From positions 33,770-97,769 of the forward strand of contig JAAMXP010001575.1 of the NCBI GenBank assembly GCA_019693395.1: a stretch of 64,000 bases of DNA. The letters run 5' to 3'. A program made the translations under genes and the position numbers. The DNA comes from Ettlia oleoabundans. Lineage: Eukaryota; Chlorophyta; Chlorophyceae; Chlamydomonadales. Position 1 is the stretch's first letter, and each line of letters starts with the position of its first letter. The notes beneath the pieces were generated by a model. That model saw nothing but the letters and a program-made list of their open reading frames with translations, ran no database searches and was not told the DNA's origin. This document shows positions 15,401 through 25,584 of this stretch, in pieces.

Positions 15401-18400
15401 TCAGGTGCATCAGTCGGTATTGGCAGGTTGTGGTGGATGTGACTGTGCTAGTTAGCAATGCACAGTCTGCCCCGCTTTCTCGCATTTGTATCTGCAGTGT
15501 GGCCTGCCATCCAAACATGCCTGAGGTGGCGTGCGGCTTCCACGGCGGCACACTGTGCACCGTTCATGCCGGCAGTGCTGAGCTGCTGCAAGAAACCCGG
15601 CAGCACTCGGGGCACATCACCCGGTTGGCGTACGCACGCCATGGCAGGATGCTGCTGAGCCTGGGTAAGGCAGGCCACCACCCTGAAGCAGTGCAAAACC
15701 AGCAGCGTGTCACTTCAGCGGGGCAATTTTTCTTCACCATGGCTGCTTTGAGTTGGGTTGCATCGATTTGTTTTCCCGCTCTGCAGGTGATGATGGCTGC
15801 GTCTGCGCCTATGACACCAAGCGTAGCTACCTGCCCACCACCTTCATACAGGCGGGGTTCCCGCTGCACGCCACAGCCATGGCAGTCAGCCAGGACGGCA
15901 ATCTGCTGGCTGTGGCTTCAGTTGCGCTGAGCAGCCAACGCTGCAGAGGCTGTGGCAGCTCCAGCAGGGGCCAGTCGGCAGCCATTAGGGGCAGAGGCAA
16001 TGGTGTGCTGAGTGAGGCGGGGCAGCCGGTGATCACGGTGTACAATTTGGTCAGCATGCTGCCCTGTTTGCAGGTGCCAGTGGCTGGGCACACCCAGGTG
16101 GTGCAGCTATTGCTGCTGCCCAACAGCAGTTATGTGCTGGCTGTGACACACGAAGGGCGGTTGCTTGGCTACAGCTGTGCAGACGGCAGCTTGGTGTTGG
16201 ACGTTCCTTGCTGCCTGAGCGGGGTATGCACGGCCGCAGTGTTGGACCCTTCTGCTGGTTTCCTTGTGACAGCCAGCACCAGCGGCCAGCTCAAGGTGTG
16301 GGGCCTGCAGGCGCTGCATCAGCTGGCGCAACCTGGAGGCTGCTCAGCTTCTACTTCTGCTGGTGTGATCCGCTGCCTACCCTGCCAGGAGCTGGCTGCG
16401 ATGCTGGGAAGTGTGGTGCTGGATGCAGTGTTTGTGCCTTCCAGCATCAGCGGCACCAGTGGCGGCAGCCAGCAACTGGCGACTGTGGGGCAGCAGGGGG
16501 AGGTATGCTCTTGGAGCTTCCACGGTGATGCACACAGCGCCGCTGCATCAACCATACAGGCAGTCGCAGCTGTGGTGGGCTGTGGTGCAGCATGCACAAC
16601 AGCGCGGGTGCCTGACGGGCAACCTGCGCTGAGCGGCGGGAGGCGTTCCATGAATCAGTTGCAAGTGGATTGCACAACTGCCGTACTCCCTGCTCCTCGG
16701 GCATCGGCACGCCCATCAGAGCCAGCGCTAGGACCAACACCAGCGCCAGCACCAACAGCACCAGCACCATCATCAGCACCTGTACCAGCATCGCCAGCAC
16801 GCCGATCAGCATCAGGGCAGGCAAGTGAATTTGAACAGCAGCGGGGAAGCCCAACCCAGACGCCTCAGCCCGATCTTGAAGTGGTAGGTGTGGAATCTCC
16901 TGCCCCCAGGCCCCTGCCAGCAGTACTGCAGCACCTGTCGCATCGGCCGCCGAGCGCCCCTGCTGCACTGGCCAAGCAGCCCGTGGCGCCAACTGCCGTG
17001 CAAGGCAAGGCTACGCATGGCATCCGGCAGCAGAGCGCCAGCGTGCCAGCCACCCCCATCCGTGGCAGACGTCGGGACCTTGCATTCTGGGAGCAGCCAG
17101 TGCCGCTGCCCGAGGCCTCCCTGATTGTAACCGCCACGCATTACCAGCGCTGTGCAAAGGTTGTGCGGCAGCAGAAGCAGCTGCGCATCACCTCTCCAAA
17201 CAAAGTGCCAGGCCTTGGTGCTGCAAAGCAGCCACAGCGCTCCGCTTCCTGGGTGGATGCTGAAGTGCCCACCCACCGTATCCCCCCATACTGGCACTGC
17301 CAACAGCTGCATCTGCTACCGCCAACACCCGCTGTGAAACAGGTGCTGGGTTTCAATGCTCAGGCAGGCTTCTGCCTACAAGCACGAGCAGAGATGCCGA
17401 CAGGATCAGAACTGCAGCTGCAACTGCAGCAACAGCAGCACACGGGAAAGCAGCAGCAGCAGCTGGTGTATGTTGCAGGCAATGTGCTGCTGGACTGGGA
17501 CCTGTTGAGGCAACAACGCCAGTTGGCCCGACTGCCGCGCAACATCACCGCGCTGGCAGTGCATGACTGGCTGGCAGCGGCGGCTGCGGAGCCGGCACCG
17601 GGGCATGGCAGCACCGCTGAGACGCACTTGGTGGATCTGCGGAGTGGTGCTGTGCTGTCTGTGCTCAGCCACCACTCCTATTCTGTCCAGGTAGGGCCTG
17701 CTGCACTTCTTTATCCCAAGTTCTGCTTGGTGCATTAGAAGCGCATGTGGCATGTTAAGCAGCTGGCGTGGGATGGGGTGGGGGTGGGGCCGGGGGCTCC
17801 CCTCTATGACCGCCCAGTGTTACTGTGGTCCCAAGCACATCAAGTGCAAAAGCATGCAGTATTGTTTCACGTGTCGTTCCTTTCCGACGTTCCTGGTCGC
17901 AGCGCATGGCATTCAGCCCTGATGGCTCGCTGCTGGTCACTATGTCAATCCATTCCAGCAGTGCATCCTCGGTAACAACCCTGGTGCTGTGGTCGGTTGG
18001 CCCTCAGCCATCGCAGCTGGTGGCAGGGGTGCAGCTGCCAGTGGCCGTCACAGGCGTGGCATGGCATGCTGGTGCTGAGCAGCCAACGTTCTATACAGTC
18101 AGCAGTCAGGGGCTCGCGGAGTGGGTGCTTGAATCAGAGGCCCTAAGCAGCACCACAGTCCACATGCCTGCCACACTGCGCAGCCTCGCCCTGACGGCAT
18201 GTGCAGTATCATCCACCGCTTGCAGCAGCAGCAACGACGAGGGGCTGAATGTGCAGCAGGTCACAGCAGATGCAGGCAGCGCTGTGTTTGTTGGTGATGA
18301 CAGCGGCCGTGTGTGGCGGCTGTCAGTGGATGCAGGCCAGGATGCCCACAACCCTGTGCTGCTGGCAGAGCTGCCCGAACAGGTGGTAAGCTGTTTAAGC

Positions 18401-20052
18401 GCAGCAGGGCAGCTGTGTGCGGTGGGAACTGCCAGCGGGTGTGTGCTGCTGGCCCAGGAGATGGAAGCTGGAAATCAGGGCAGCTGGCGCATCCTGTGTT
18501 GCGAACAGTTGGACGGAGCTGTTGTCAGCTTGCAAGTCGATGGCCACGATCGCAAGGTAACAGCAGCCACTGCTTGCGGCACGCTCTGGCAGTTGGGCTC
18601 AACTGCTCAGCCAAGTGTACTACTTTGTGGGCAGCAACATAGCATGCAAAGCTGGAAAATGGTCCCTGGTGCACCCTGGAAGAACATCCCAGCCACGGCG
18701 GCTCTTGCATGCGCCTCCGGCATATCCATTTGGCACCTGGTGAGTGCTCAATTGTGCCATGCATCCCCATTTCGCCTCCTGGAACGGTGCCTAACAGCAA
18801 TGCTGGTTCTGACTGGGCGCACACGTATCTGCTTATATAACTATGGCGTCTTTGCCTGCCCACATTTGTCTTGCAGGGCGAGGGAAGCAGCCAGAGGCAG
18901 TTGCCTGCACTTGAGTTCTGCATGCCGGCAAATGCTACTCATGCCAGCCTATCCGATGATGCCTCCTGCTGTGCTGCTGCCTACCGTGACGGTTCCATCT
19001 GCCTCTTTGACACAGCTTCTGCCAGCATGCGTTGGAAGGCAGCCGCAGCAGGCGATCAGGGAGGCGTGGCTGCCCTGGCTATCGTGCAGCGCATGAGAGG
19101 ATGCAAAATCGTGGTGGCCTACTGGTGAGAAGTGTGTGGGTCATGCTGCGGGTCAAGCCTTGCTCTCGTAAGCAGCAACGACTTGATGTAATGCAAGACT
19201 GCCAATGATGGCCCATTCCTGCCAGCACTGTGCTTCGGCTCCCTGCCTGTTTGGCTTGACCTGCGTATGTCACGATCTCTGCTGTATAGCTCACAATCTG
19301 CCCGCGTCTGTGTCCCCCCTGCCTGCAGTAGCGGTGCCTTGTACGTGCTGGATGGCAGCAACGGCCAGGTTGCACACCGCATTATGCAGTATGCTTGCCG
19401 CCAGGACAGTGGGCGGCTGTGCCCCTCCAACTTCCCTGTGACGGACATGGTGGTGCACCCCATGGATAGCGGCCTGTTTGTGATGTGTGGACACGAAGAC
19501 CTGGTGGTGTGCAGGGCTGCTTGGACCAAAAACGCAGCAGTCCACACTATAGCCCACCTCGGTTTTGGGGAAGCACTTGCCTCATCAGCTGCCTTGAGCA
19601 CTGCACAAGCACTGCTTGCAGCTGCCAACAGTGAACCTGCAATGGCAGGTTCAGGTGCAGCAACCGCAAGCAGTACAGCAGCAGCACCTGCAGTGCAGGT
19701 CGTCTTTTCTCATGCCCACCCAAGCCACCTCTACTGCACCAACCCAGTCGACGCTGGCCAGCTGCTGCTGTTCGATTATGGCACGCGGGCAATCATCAAG
19801 ACGCTGCTGGCGCCGCTGTCCGGCGCATCTACCATCACATCTCTGGCCCTGCATCCTAAGGAGGACCTGCTGGCTCTGGGCACCTCCAGAGGCAGCGTGC
19901 TCCTGCTGCGCCTGGAGACTGAGGCATGGGCGGAGCTGAGCGCTCATGCAGAGGGCGAGGCGATTGTGGGCCTGGCATTCAGCACCTGCGGTCAGCTGTG
20001 GTCAGCTGCCGGCTCAGCAACATTTGAATGGCATATTGACAGCGGAGTGTAA
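12453..20052 (+). CDS. WDR90: WDR90/POC16-like centriole protein (CFA20 domain plus WD40 repeats)
   Basis: WDR90/POC16 binds the centriole inner scaffold and microtubules. Twelve exons: 12453-12569, 12689-13114, 13241 to about 13757, 13896-14181, 14329-14522, 14683-14874, 15067-15331, 15498-15664, 15787-17690, 17903-18739, 18877-19124 and 19329-20052; about 1,958 aa. Phases agree throughout; only the exon 3 donor is a choice among several. Residues about 40-180 form the CFAP20/DUF667 domain (VVVRLAGTVPTANSVRLPRR, GRFLYLQLRMEV, FVIHADITAANRGLHRISLS, LRALHLCANMTVRG). This domain at the N-terminus followed by many WD40 repeats is the signature of WDR90. WD blades are clear, for example LWDFRQG, CLDVSPDGNLLVTAG, STDRLLRVW, GADGTVRMWDAG, MAFSPDGSLLVTMS and LALHPKEDLLALG. 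Exon 9 also encodes a Pro/Ala/Ser-rich disordered linker at about 16680-17100. TGTAA overlaps the stop and recurs at 20057. Confidence 0.93.
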
Positions 20053-20061
20053 TAGCTGTAA
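20048..20061 (+). promoter_or_regulatory. TGTAA polyadenylation signals of WDR90
   Basis: TGTAA is the usual chlorophyte polyadenylation signal. One copy (20048-20052) overlaps the stop codon TAA, and a second lies at 20057-20061. Which copy is used cannot be told from sequence. Confidence 0.5.
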
Positions 20062-20351
20062 ACGAGCGCATGTTTTGTACGAAGATGTCAACACATGAAC
20101 TGTTGATTGCCTGCCAGGCAAGAACAGAAGTTTTCTAAGCTGTACTGGAGTGCCATTTGACGGCCAGCAGATAGCTGTGTTAGCTGTAAATTTGCCAGTA
20201 TTAGGCAAACAACTAGGTAAGTTCACTGGCAGCGTTGTCAGAGAGTGAACTGCAGATTGTGCACTGAAAGGGGTAAAAGGGACTCATTTGGGGAATAATC
20301 TTGGTGAAAATCCGCCGGCTACCACACTCAGCAGCCACGGAAGGGCACGCA

Positions 20352-20580
20352 TAAGTGCAATGGTGCAAGGAAACAAATTCAGTTCTGGATGTGGGTACTG
20401 TGATTTTCCACAAGCGGTCCTTGGTCAAACAAGTGCAATGCTGCAAGGAAAGAAACCCGTTAGATGTGGACTTATGTTGACCCCACATGTTTTTCAGCCA
20501 CTGGTCAGGAATGACTAATCGAAATGCTGCACGGGGACAACAGTTATTCCAGGTGTGGATTATCAATAATCCACAAGTTG
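20352..20580. repeat. Triplicated degenerate repeat, each unit with a TGTGG...CCACA hairpin
   Basis: Three related units start near 20352, 20430 and 20516. Each begins with a version of AAGTGCAATGNTGCAAGG (the third reads CGAAATGCTGCACGGGG) and carries an inverted repeat about 25-35 bases later. Unit 1 has TGTGG at 20390 and CCACA at 20408. Unit 2 has ATGTGG at 20464 and CCACAT at 20483. Unit 3 has a perfect 10-base stem, TGTGGATTAT (20554-20563) and ATAATCCACA (20566-20575), with a two-base loop. Unit spacing is about 75-90 bases. No terminal repeat, target duplication or coding frame is evident. Origin unknown: mobile-element remnant, tandem decay or structured RNA are all possible. Confidence 0.6.
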
Positions 20581-20871
20581 TTGTATGCCCTGTGGATTCT
20601 TGACGAGGGATGCAAATGAATATGGTGTACTTGCAAACAATGTAAAACGAAGTGAATGCGTATGTGTATCCTGTCGCTGGTGGCGGTTGCTCAAATCGTA
20701 ACAAAAGGCAAAACTGTGCCAACCGAAATGACTGGAATCGACTGGAATCAACTGGTGGCGCCAAGTAATTTGTGAAGGGGCACGTCAACGTGCGCAGGCT
20801 GATACGGTGTGAACATGAAAGCTTACATCAAGGGAACGCGGGCGCAAGGAAGGGGTGTCGCCGTGAGGGCT

Positions 20872-20876
20872 TTACA
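20872..20876 (-). promoter_or_regulatory. TGTAA polyadenylation signal, raver-like gene
   Basis: TTACA on the plus strand reads TGTAA on the minus strand, about 120 bases after the stop codon at 20997. A further copy lies at 20823-20827. Confidence 0.45.
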
Positions 20877-20996
20877 GTCACGATACAAGCATAAGGAGGG
20901 AAGCATCACAACAGCGGCTCCTACTGAATAGGCAGGCTGATAGCCAGCACCATCAAATGAGGCAGCGCAGGCTGATGGTGCCAACAGGCGGATCGA

Positions 20997-23900
20997 TCAG
21001 TAGCGGGGGCGCTTGGGCGGGTAGCTGTAGGAGTCCCCACCCTGCACAGCCGCCAAGGAGATGGGAACAGTGCTTTCTGCTTGCTCTAACAGCCACCAGA
21101 CACTCAATGCTGAGGGGCTGAGGGCAGTTGAGCTGTGGTTTGGGCTGTTGTAATACAGTGTAGCAGTCGTCACGACAAGCAGATGCCTAGCAGGCAGGCG
21201 ACACATGATGTATACTGGCAGAAGCATGACTGACATTTCAGATTGGTGGCATGCTAAGCCATAGGTCAACAGGTCGCCCTTCTAACTTCGCAACACACAG
21301 CCTACCCACCTGGTAGCCAGTGTTGCGCTTGCCACCACGCCCGCCACGCTGGTTGCCACCACGGCTGCCGTGCACGTCACCACCGCTGCGCCCACCGTAT
21401 GCGTCATCACTGCCCCTGTAATCATAAACTTCACTAACGCCACGGCCATACACATCACCACCGCCCTGGCTGCCATACATGTCATCGCCACGGCCGCCAT
21501 AAGCATCGCTGCCGCCCCGACCGCCATAGCCAGCGCTGCCACCACCTAGTCCTCTGTCATAGCCAGCGCCGCCACCACCATGCCCCCTGTCGTAGCCAGC
21601 GCTGCCGCCGTCATCACCGCCATAGCCGCCTCCCCGGCTGGTGTGGCGGGAGGTACCACTCCCATAAAGTCGCTCGTAAGCGGTGTTATCAGCTTCTTCA
21701 GCATACCCTGCTACTCGGCTGCTGCGGCCTGCGCCAGTGGCACCAGCACCACTGCCACCACCACCACCACCAGCGGGAGCGCCACCACCGCCAGCACCAG
21801 CAGCAGCACTGGCGCCGGCACCAGCTGCAGCACCACCGCCGCTGTCCAGGCCTGCCATGCCAGCAGCCATGCCCGCACCCAGCCCAGCTGTGCTCAGCCC
21901 GCCTCCAAATGCGGCTCCAAAGCCAGGCAGCCCGGCAGCAGCAGCAGCTGCCATGGCAGCCATGGGGTTGGCAGCAAAACCGCCAAGGGCCCCGGGAGCG
22001 CCCATGCCGCCAAAGGCGCCGAGGCCATACCCCAGCCTGGCCGCGTACTCAGCCTCCTGCGCCATCACGGATGGGGTGGCGGTGCCGGGTCAGTCATACC
22101 TTACATGTGCAGCAACAGCGGTGTTGGCAGGCAGTCAGCAGCAGCCCGGATATTGTTATGGATGTGATGGGGCACAAACCGACACCTTGTCCTTCACTCG
22201 AAATGTTGCGCTAACTTCTTCACATGTGATACCAGCGACCCCACAAGCTTGTCAATTGTCATGGGCGCTTGTTGCCCATCCAGCACCCAGGCTTCAGCCC
22301 CTGTAACGTTGCCCTTCCCCTTTTCCGTATCGCTCACCCGCCGGGCCTTCTCCTCTGCTGCCGCCTTTTCCTCCGCTTCCTTGCGCTTGCGTTCCACCTC
22401 CGCCGCCTGCGCCTCCAGCTCAGCCTGCTTGGCACGCAGTTCCTCTGCAGCTGCCGCCTGCTGCTGCATCAACGCCTGCTGCATCGCCATCCATGGCTGC
22501 TGCAGCATCATCATCTGCTGCTGCATGGCCAGCCGCTGCTGCATGGCGGCGGCCGCCTGCGCTTGTTGCAGCGCCGCCGCGTGTGCCTGCTGTTGCATCA
22601 GTCCGGGGGCAGGAGGCGGCGGCGGTGGAGGACGCACCACTGCCGAGGCCGGCAGGATGATGGGCCCCGACAGGCCGCCACGGCCCTGTGCACAGGGGGA
22701 GGGGTTCGTGCAGTGTTGGCAGAACGGCAGAACGGCAATGGCACGTTGGCCGGAAATGTATGGCGCCTTCTAAAGCTGCCAGCAGGTAGTTGACAACCGC
22801 AGCAGACCAACTGACAACACGGCAGCGTTGCTGGGCAGGGCAGCCGTTCGCCCCTCGTCTTCTCACCAATGGGGCGCCAGTGGGCAGCCTGCCCACCATT
22901 GAGGTGCTGACGGAAGCCGCTGCCTTGCTGCCTCCACCACGCCCCATCCCAGCAGAGCCAGTTTGCGCCGCCGAGTTACGGCTACTGACACCACCACCTC
23001 CGCCTCGCTGCTGCGCTTGCTGCGCCTGTCGCTGCTGCGACCCAGCAGCTGCGCCACCGCCACCACTGGCGTTTGTGCGTGGTGGATACTCGCTGGCCTT
23101 GACGGGGTTTGAGAATGATATGAGCAGCTTGCCTATGCCGGCATGCTCAGTCTGGTCGAGGGCTCGGAAAGCACTGCAGGCAGAAGCAGCGTAGCCTGAG
23201 GCAGATGGACCATGCAGGCGCACCTCAACAGCCCATGTACGCGCCTGGGTTGCGCCAAGGTTAACGCAGTTGAGTTGGATGTGGGGCTGCGGCTGCATGC
23301 AGCACAGCTCACTGCAGCCAGGAGTGGGTGTGCAGGTGCTGCTGCCCACTCACGCGTCTGCAGCAAACGAGTGCTTGAACTGGACAAAGGCGAAGCCGCG
23401 GCATGTGGAGGGGTTGTTGGGGTTGCGTGGCAGATAGCAGCTGACCACCTCCCCGTACTCGCTGAACACACGCTTGAGCGCCTCATGGCTGGTGAAGGAC
23501 TGCGCAGCAGGGTGCACAAGCACGACGGGCTGTCGCCTGAGATAAGCATGTTAAGTTCAACTTCAGAGAGGAGCAACAGAGCATGTGCTGCTCGTTGCGC
23601 AGCCTGACCCGCGTTGCCAAACAACTGTTATGCCAAACAACGCTTTGCAAGACCAACTGGGGATATTGCACCACTGCAGCAGCACCAGAGACAACCCAGC
23701 TGTTGATCAATCTGACAGGTAGACAGAAGGGAGTGTTTAAAGCAGCGGAAACAGCAGCGAATGCAGCCTCAGCAAGGCCAGCAAGCCACCACACAGTGTC
23801 GATGTTGTCTACGTAGAGCACTGTCGCAAACAGGCCCGCCACAGTCTTAATAGGTGCAGCTTCAGCACGCTGCAGCTTCACGCGGACAAATTTGGAAGGA

Positions 23901-25201
23901 CCTGCAAAAGGAGGTTGGGCAGATGAATGTGGATGAGAGCAGAGGCAGCCGCAGCCAATAACGGCAGGAGGCCTGTGCAGTCGTAACCCTCGGCTGAGAA
24001 AAAGACCGAAAAAGAAAAACAGGTCCCAAAACAGATACAGGGCTGGATTGCACCAACGAAGCATGTTCACATCACTTTTTTCACTTGAAAGACTAAGTCC
24101 TCACCATGCGTGGCCAGCCATATGAATCCATTATCCCGACAAACCTGTGCTTGAGGTGTCCCGCTGCGGGCGCTGCGCCTCCCCTGCACGATTCCAGGCC
24201 TCCTTGCATGCGGCTGCGGATGCTGGCAGCGTGAATTCACAGAAGGCATAGTGCTTTGACTGGCCGGCAGGGTTGCGCATGACAAAGCAGCGCTCAAGGG
24301 AGCCGTACTGCTCGCATGTGGCGCGCAGGCCGTCGTCCCGCTCGGCCTCGTCCCGCAGGTTGGCCAGGAACAGGCAGACCTATTCCATGGGTTAGGGGGG
24401 ATGCCAAGCAATCGTAACAACACAACTCAGTTTGCAACTGACAGAGCTCAGCATGCATTTACACTTAGTAGCTTCCAAGCCACTAACGCCACATGCCAGC
24501 CTCAGATCTAACAATACATAGAACATGAACCACCCTCTTCCAATGCGCCACATGCACATCAACACACTGCCTTGCTGGCCACCCACCTCTGCACCCGTCT
24601 TCTCCACGTTGAGCTTTACGCCATGCAGTTGGGGCTGCTTGGCACGCAACGCTGCAATGATGCGCTCTGCCACCTTGCCCACATCCTGCTCCGGAGGCAC
24701 CGCTGCACCTTGCTCAACCGGCAGCGGCGGCAGCGCAGGTGGCTGGAAGCGCACCAACGCGACCTTGCCTGCCTGTGTGGCCTGCTTGGGGTCAAACACC
24801 ACGCTGAGCACGGCGTGCTCCAGTTCTTGCGCCTCCAGCACCTCCAGCAGCTCTGCCTCGGTGGCCGCAGCGGGCAGGCCCCAGATGCGCACCATTGGAC
24901 GTGGCTGCCACGCTCCGGGCACATCCATCACCTGCCACTCCTCAGGCACCACCCCAGACGGTGCTCCTGCTGTCCCTGCAGTCGCAGCCGCAGAAGGTGC
25001 CTGCGACGTCGTCGCAACTGGCGGGTGGGCACCGCTATTGCTGCCACTCCGCTGCTGCTCGGTTTTCTCGGAGACCGTGCCATGACCACCGCCATCCTCT
25101 TCATCTGCGCTATCGCCCTGCTGATCTGCCCCATCGGCATTGCCGTTGCCTTGCTCCTGAGCCGCCACCTCCTCCTCCCCGTAATCAAGCTCGTCATCCA
25201 T
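20997..25201 (-). CDS. Raver-like hnRNP with three RRM domains and Gly-rich tail
   Basis: Eight exons join in phase: 25201-24587, 24379-24145, 23901-23790, 23536-23354, 23173-22867, 22685-22338, 22056-21310 and 21041-20997; 863 aa. An acidic N-terminus (MDDELDYGEEE) precedes RRM1 (VRIWGLPAAATEAELLEVLE). RRM2 has VCLFLANLRDE and YGSLERCFVMRNPAGQSKHY, very like the second RRM of vertebrate raver. RRM3 begins near TVLYVDNIDTV; its later part reads YGEVVSCYLPRN and CRGFAFVQFKHSF. A long Gln/Met/Glu coiled coil follows, then a Gly/Ala-rich domain with many GGYGG and SAGYDRG-like repeats. The last 15-codon exon ends SYPPKRPRY, a probable PY-type nuclear import signal. Likely nuclear pre-mRNA binding or splicing regulation, by inference. 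An in-frame ATG at 25276 would add 25 residues; I prefer 25201 because the acidic MDDELDYG start is common in RNA-binding proteins. Confidence 0.78.
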
Positions 25202-25584
25202 ATCTTTCAACAAGCTGCGCGAGTTGTTCACAGCGGCCTGTAAGCGGGCCGAAAGATGCGACAGTGAGCTGCCCAAACGCTATTGCGGTCTCGATGCGCA
25301 AATGGCGCGAATGTGCCAGTCCCTAGTGCTAGCAGGAATGCCGGGCGAGGATGCGAGGAACATGTGTGCGCCCCCGCATGCCGCAGCGCGGGGCCACGTC
25401 GGCCACCCCTAGGTCCTGATGCGTTATACCCCACACAAACGCGTATTCGACAAAGGGAACTACAGGCACAGCTTGCGGTCCCGCGGGACGTCCCAGAGCA
25501 CCGCCCATCCTTGCTTGGTGGCCGTTCTGCGACGCTACCAGTTGCTCCCCCCCGATCACACAACCGTAGGGCCGTCCCGGGGGC
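25202..25584. other. Divergent promoter region, raver-like / TML
   Basis: 383 bases separate the chosen start codons of two divergent genes, so the two core promoters are close or shared. The minus frame remains open to 25276, the alternative raver-like start. No other feature was recognised. Confidence 0.5.

Larger units (their letters stand above)
20053..20996. other. Convergent 3' intergenic region, WDR90 / raver-like
   Basis: This AT-richer 944-base region separates two convergent genes. It contains the triplicated hairpin repeat described separately, a short tandem GACTGGAATC duplication near 20730-20750, and minus-strand TGTAA motifs at 20872-20876 and 20823-20827 for the raver-like gene. 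No coding exon is supported. Confidence 0.6.

Noticed and set aside
21580..22306. Two plus-strand ORFs of about 200 codons rich in Pro/Ala/Ser
   Set aside because: They lie opposite the Gly-rich exon of the raver-like gene; GGN codons read as CCN on the other strand.
22420..23349. Single 309-codon minus-strand ORF read as one protein
   Set aside because: It reads through an intron and changes to the wrong frame; only the part at 23173-22867 is exon.
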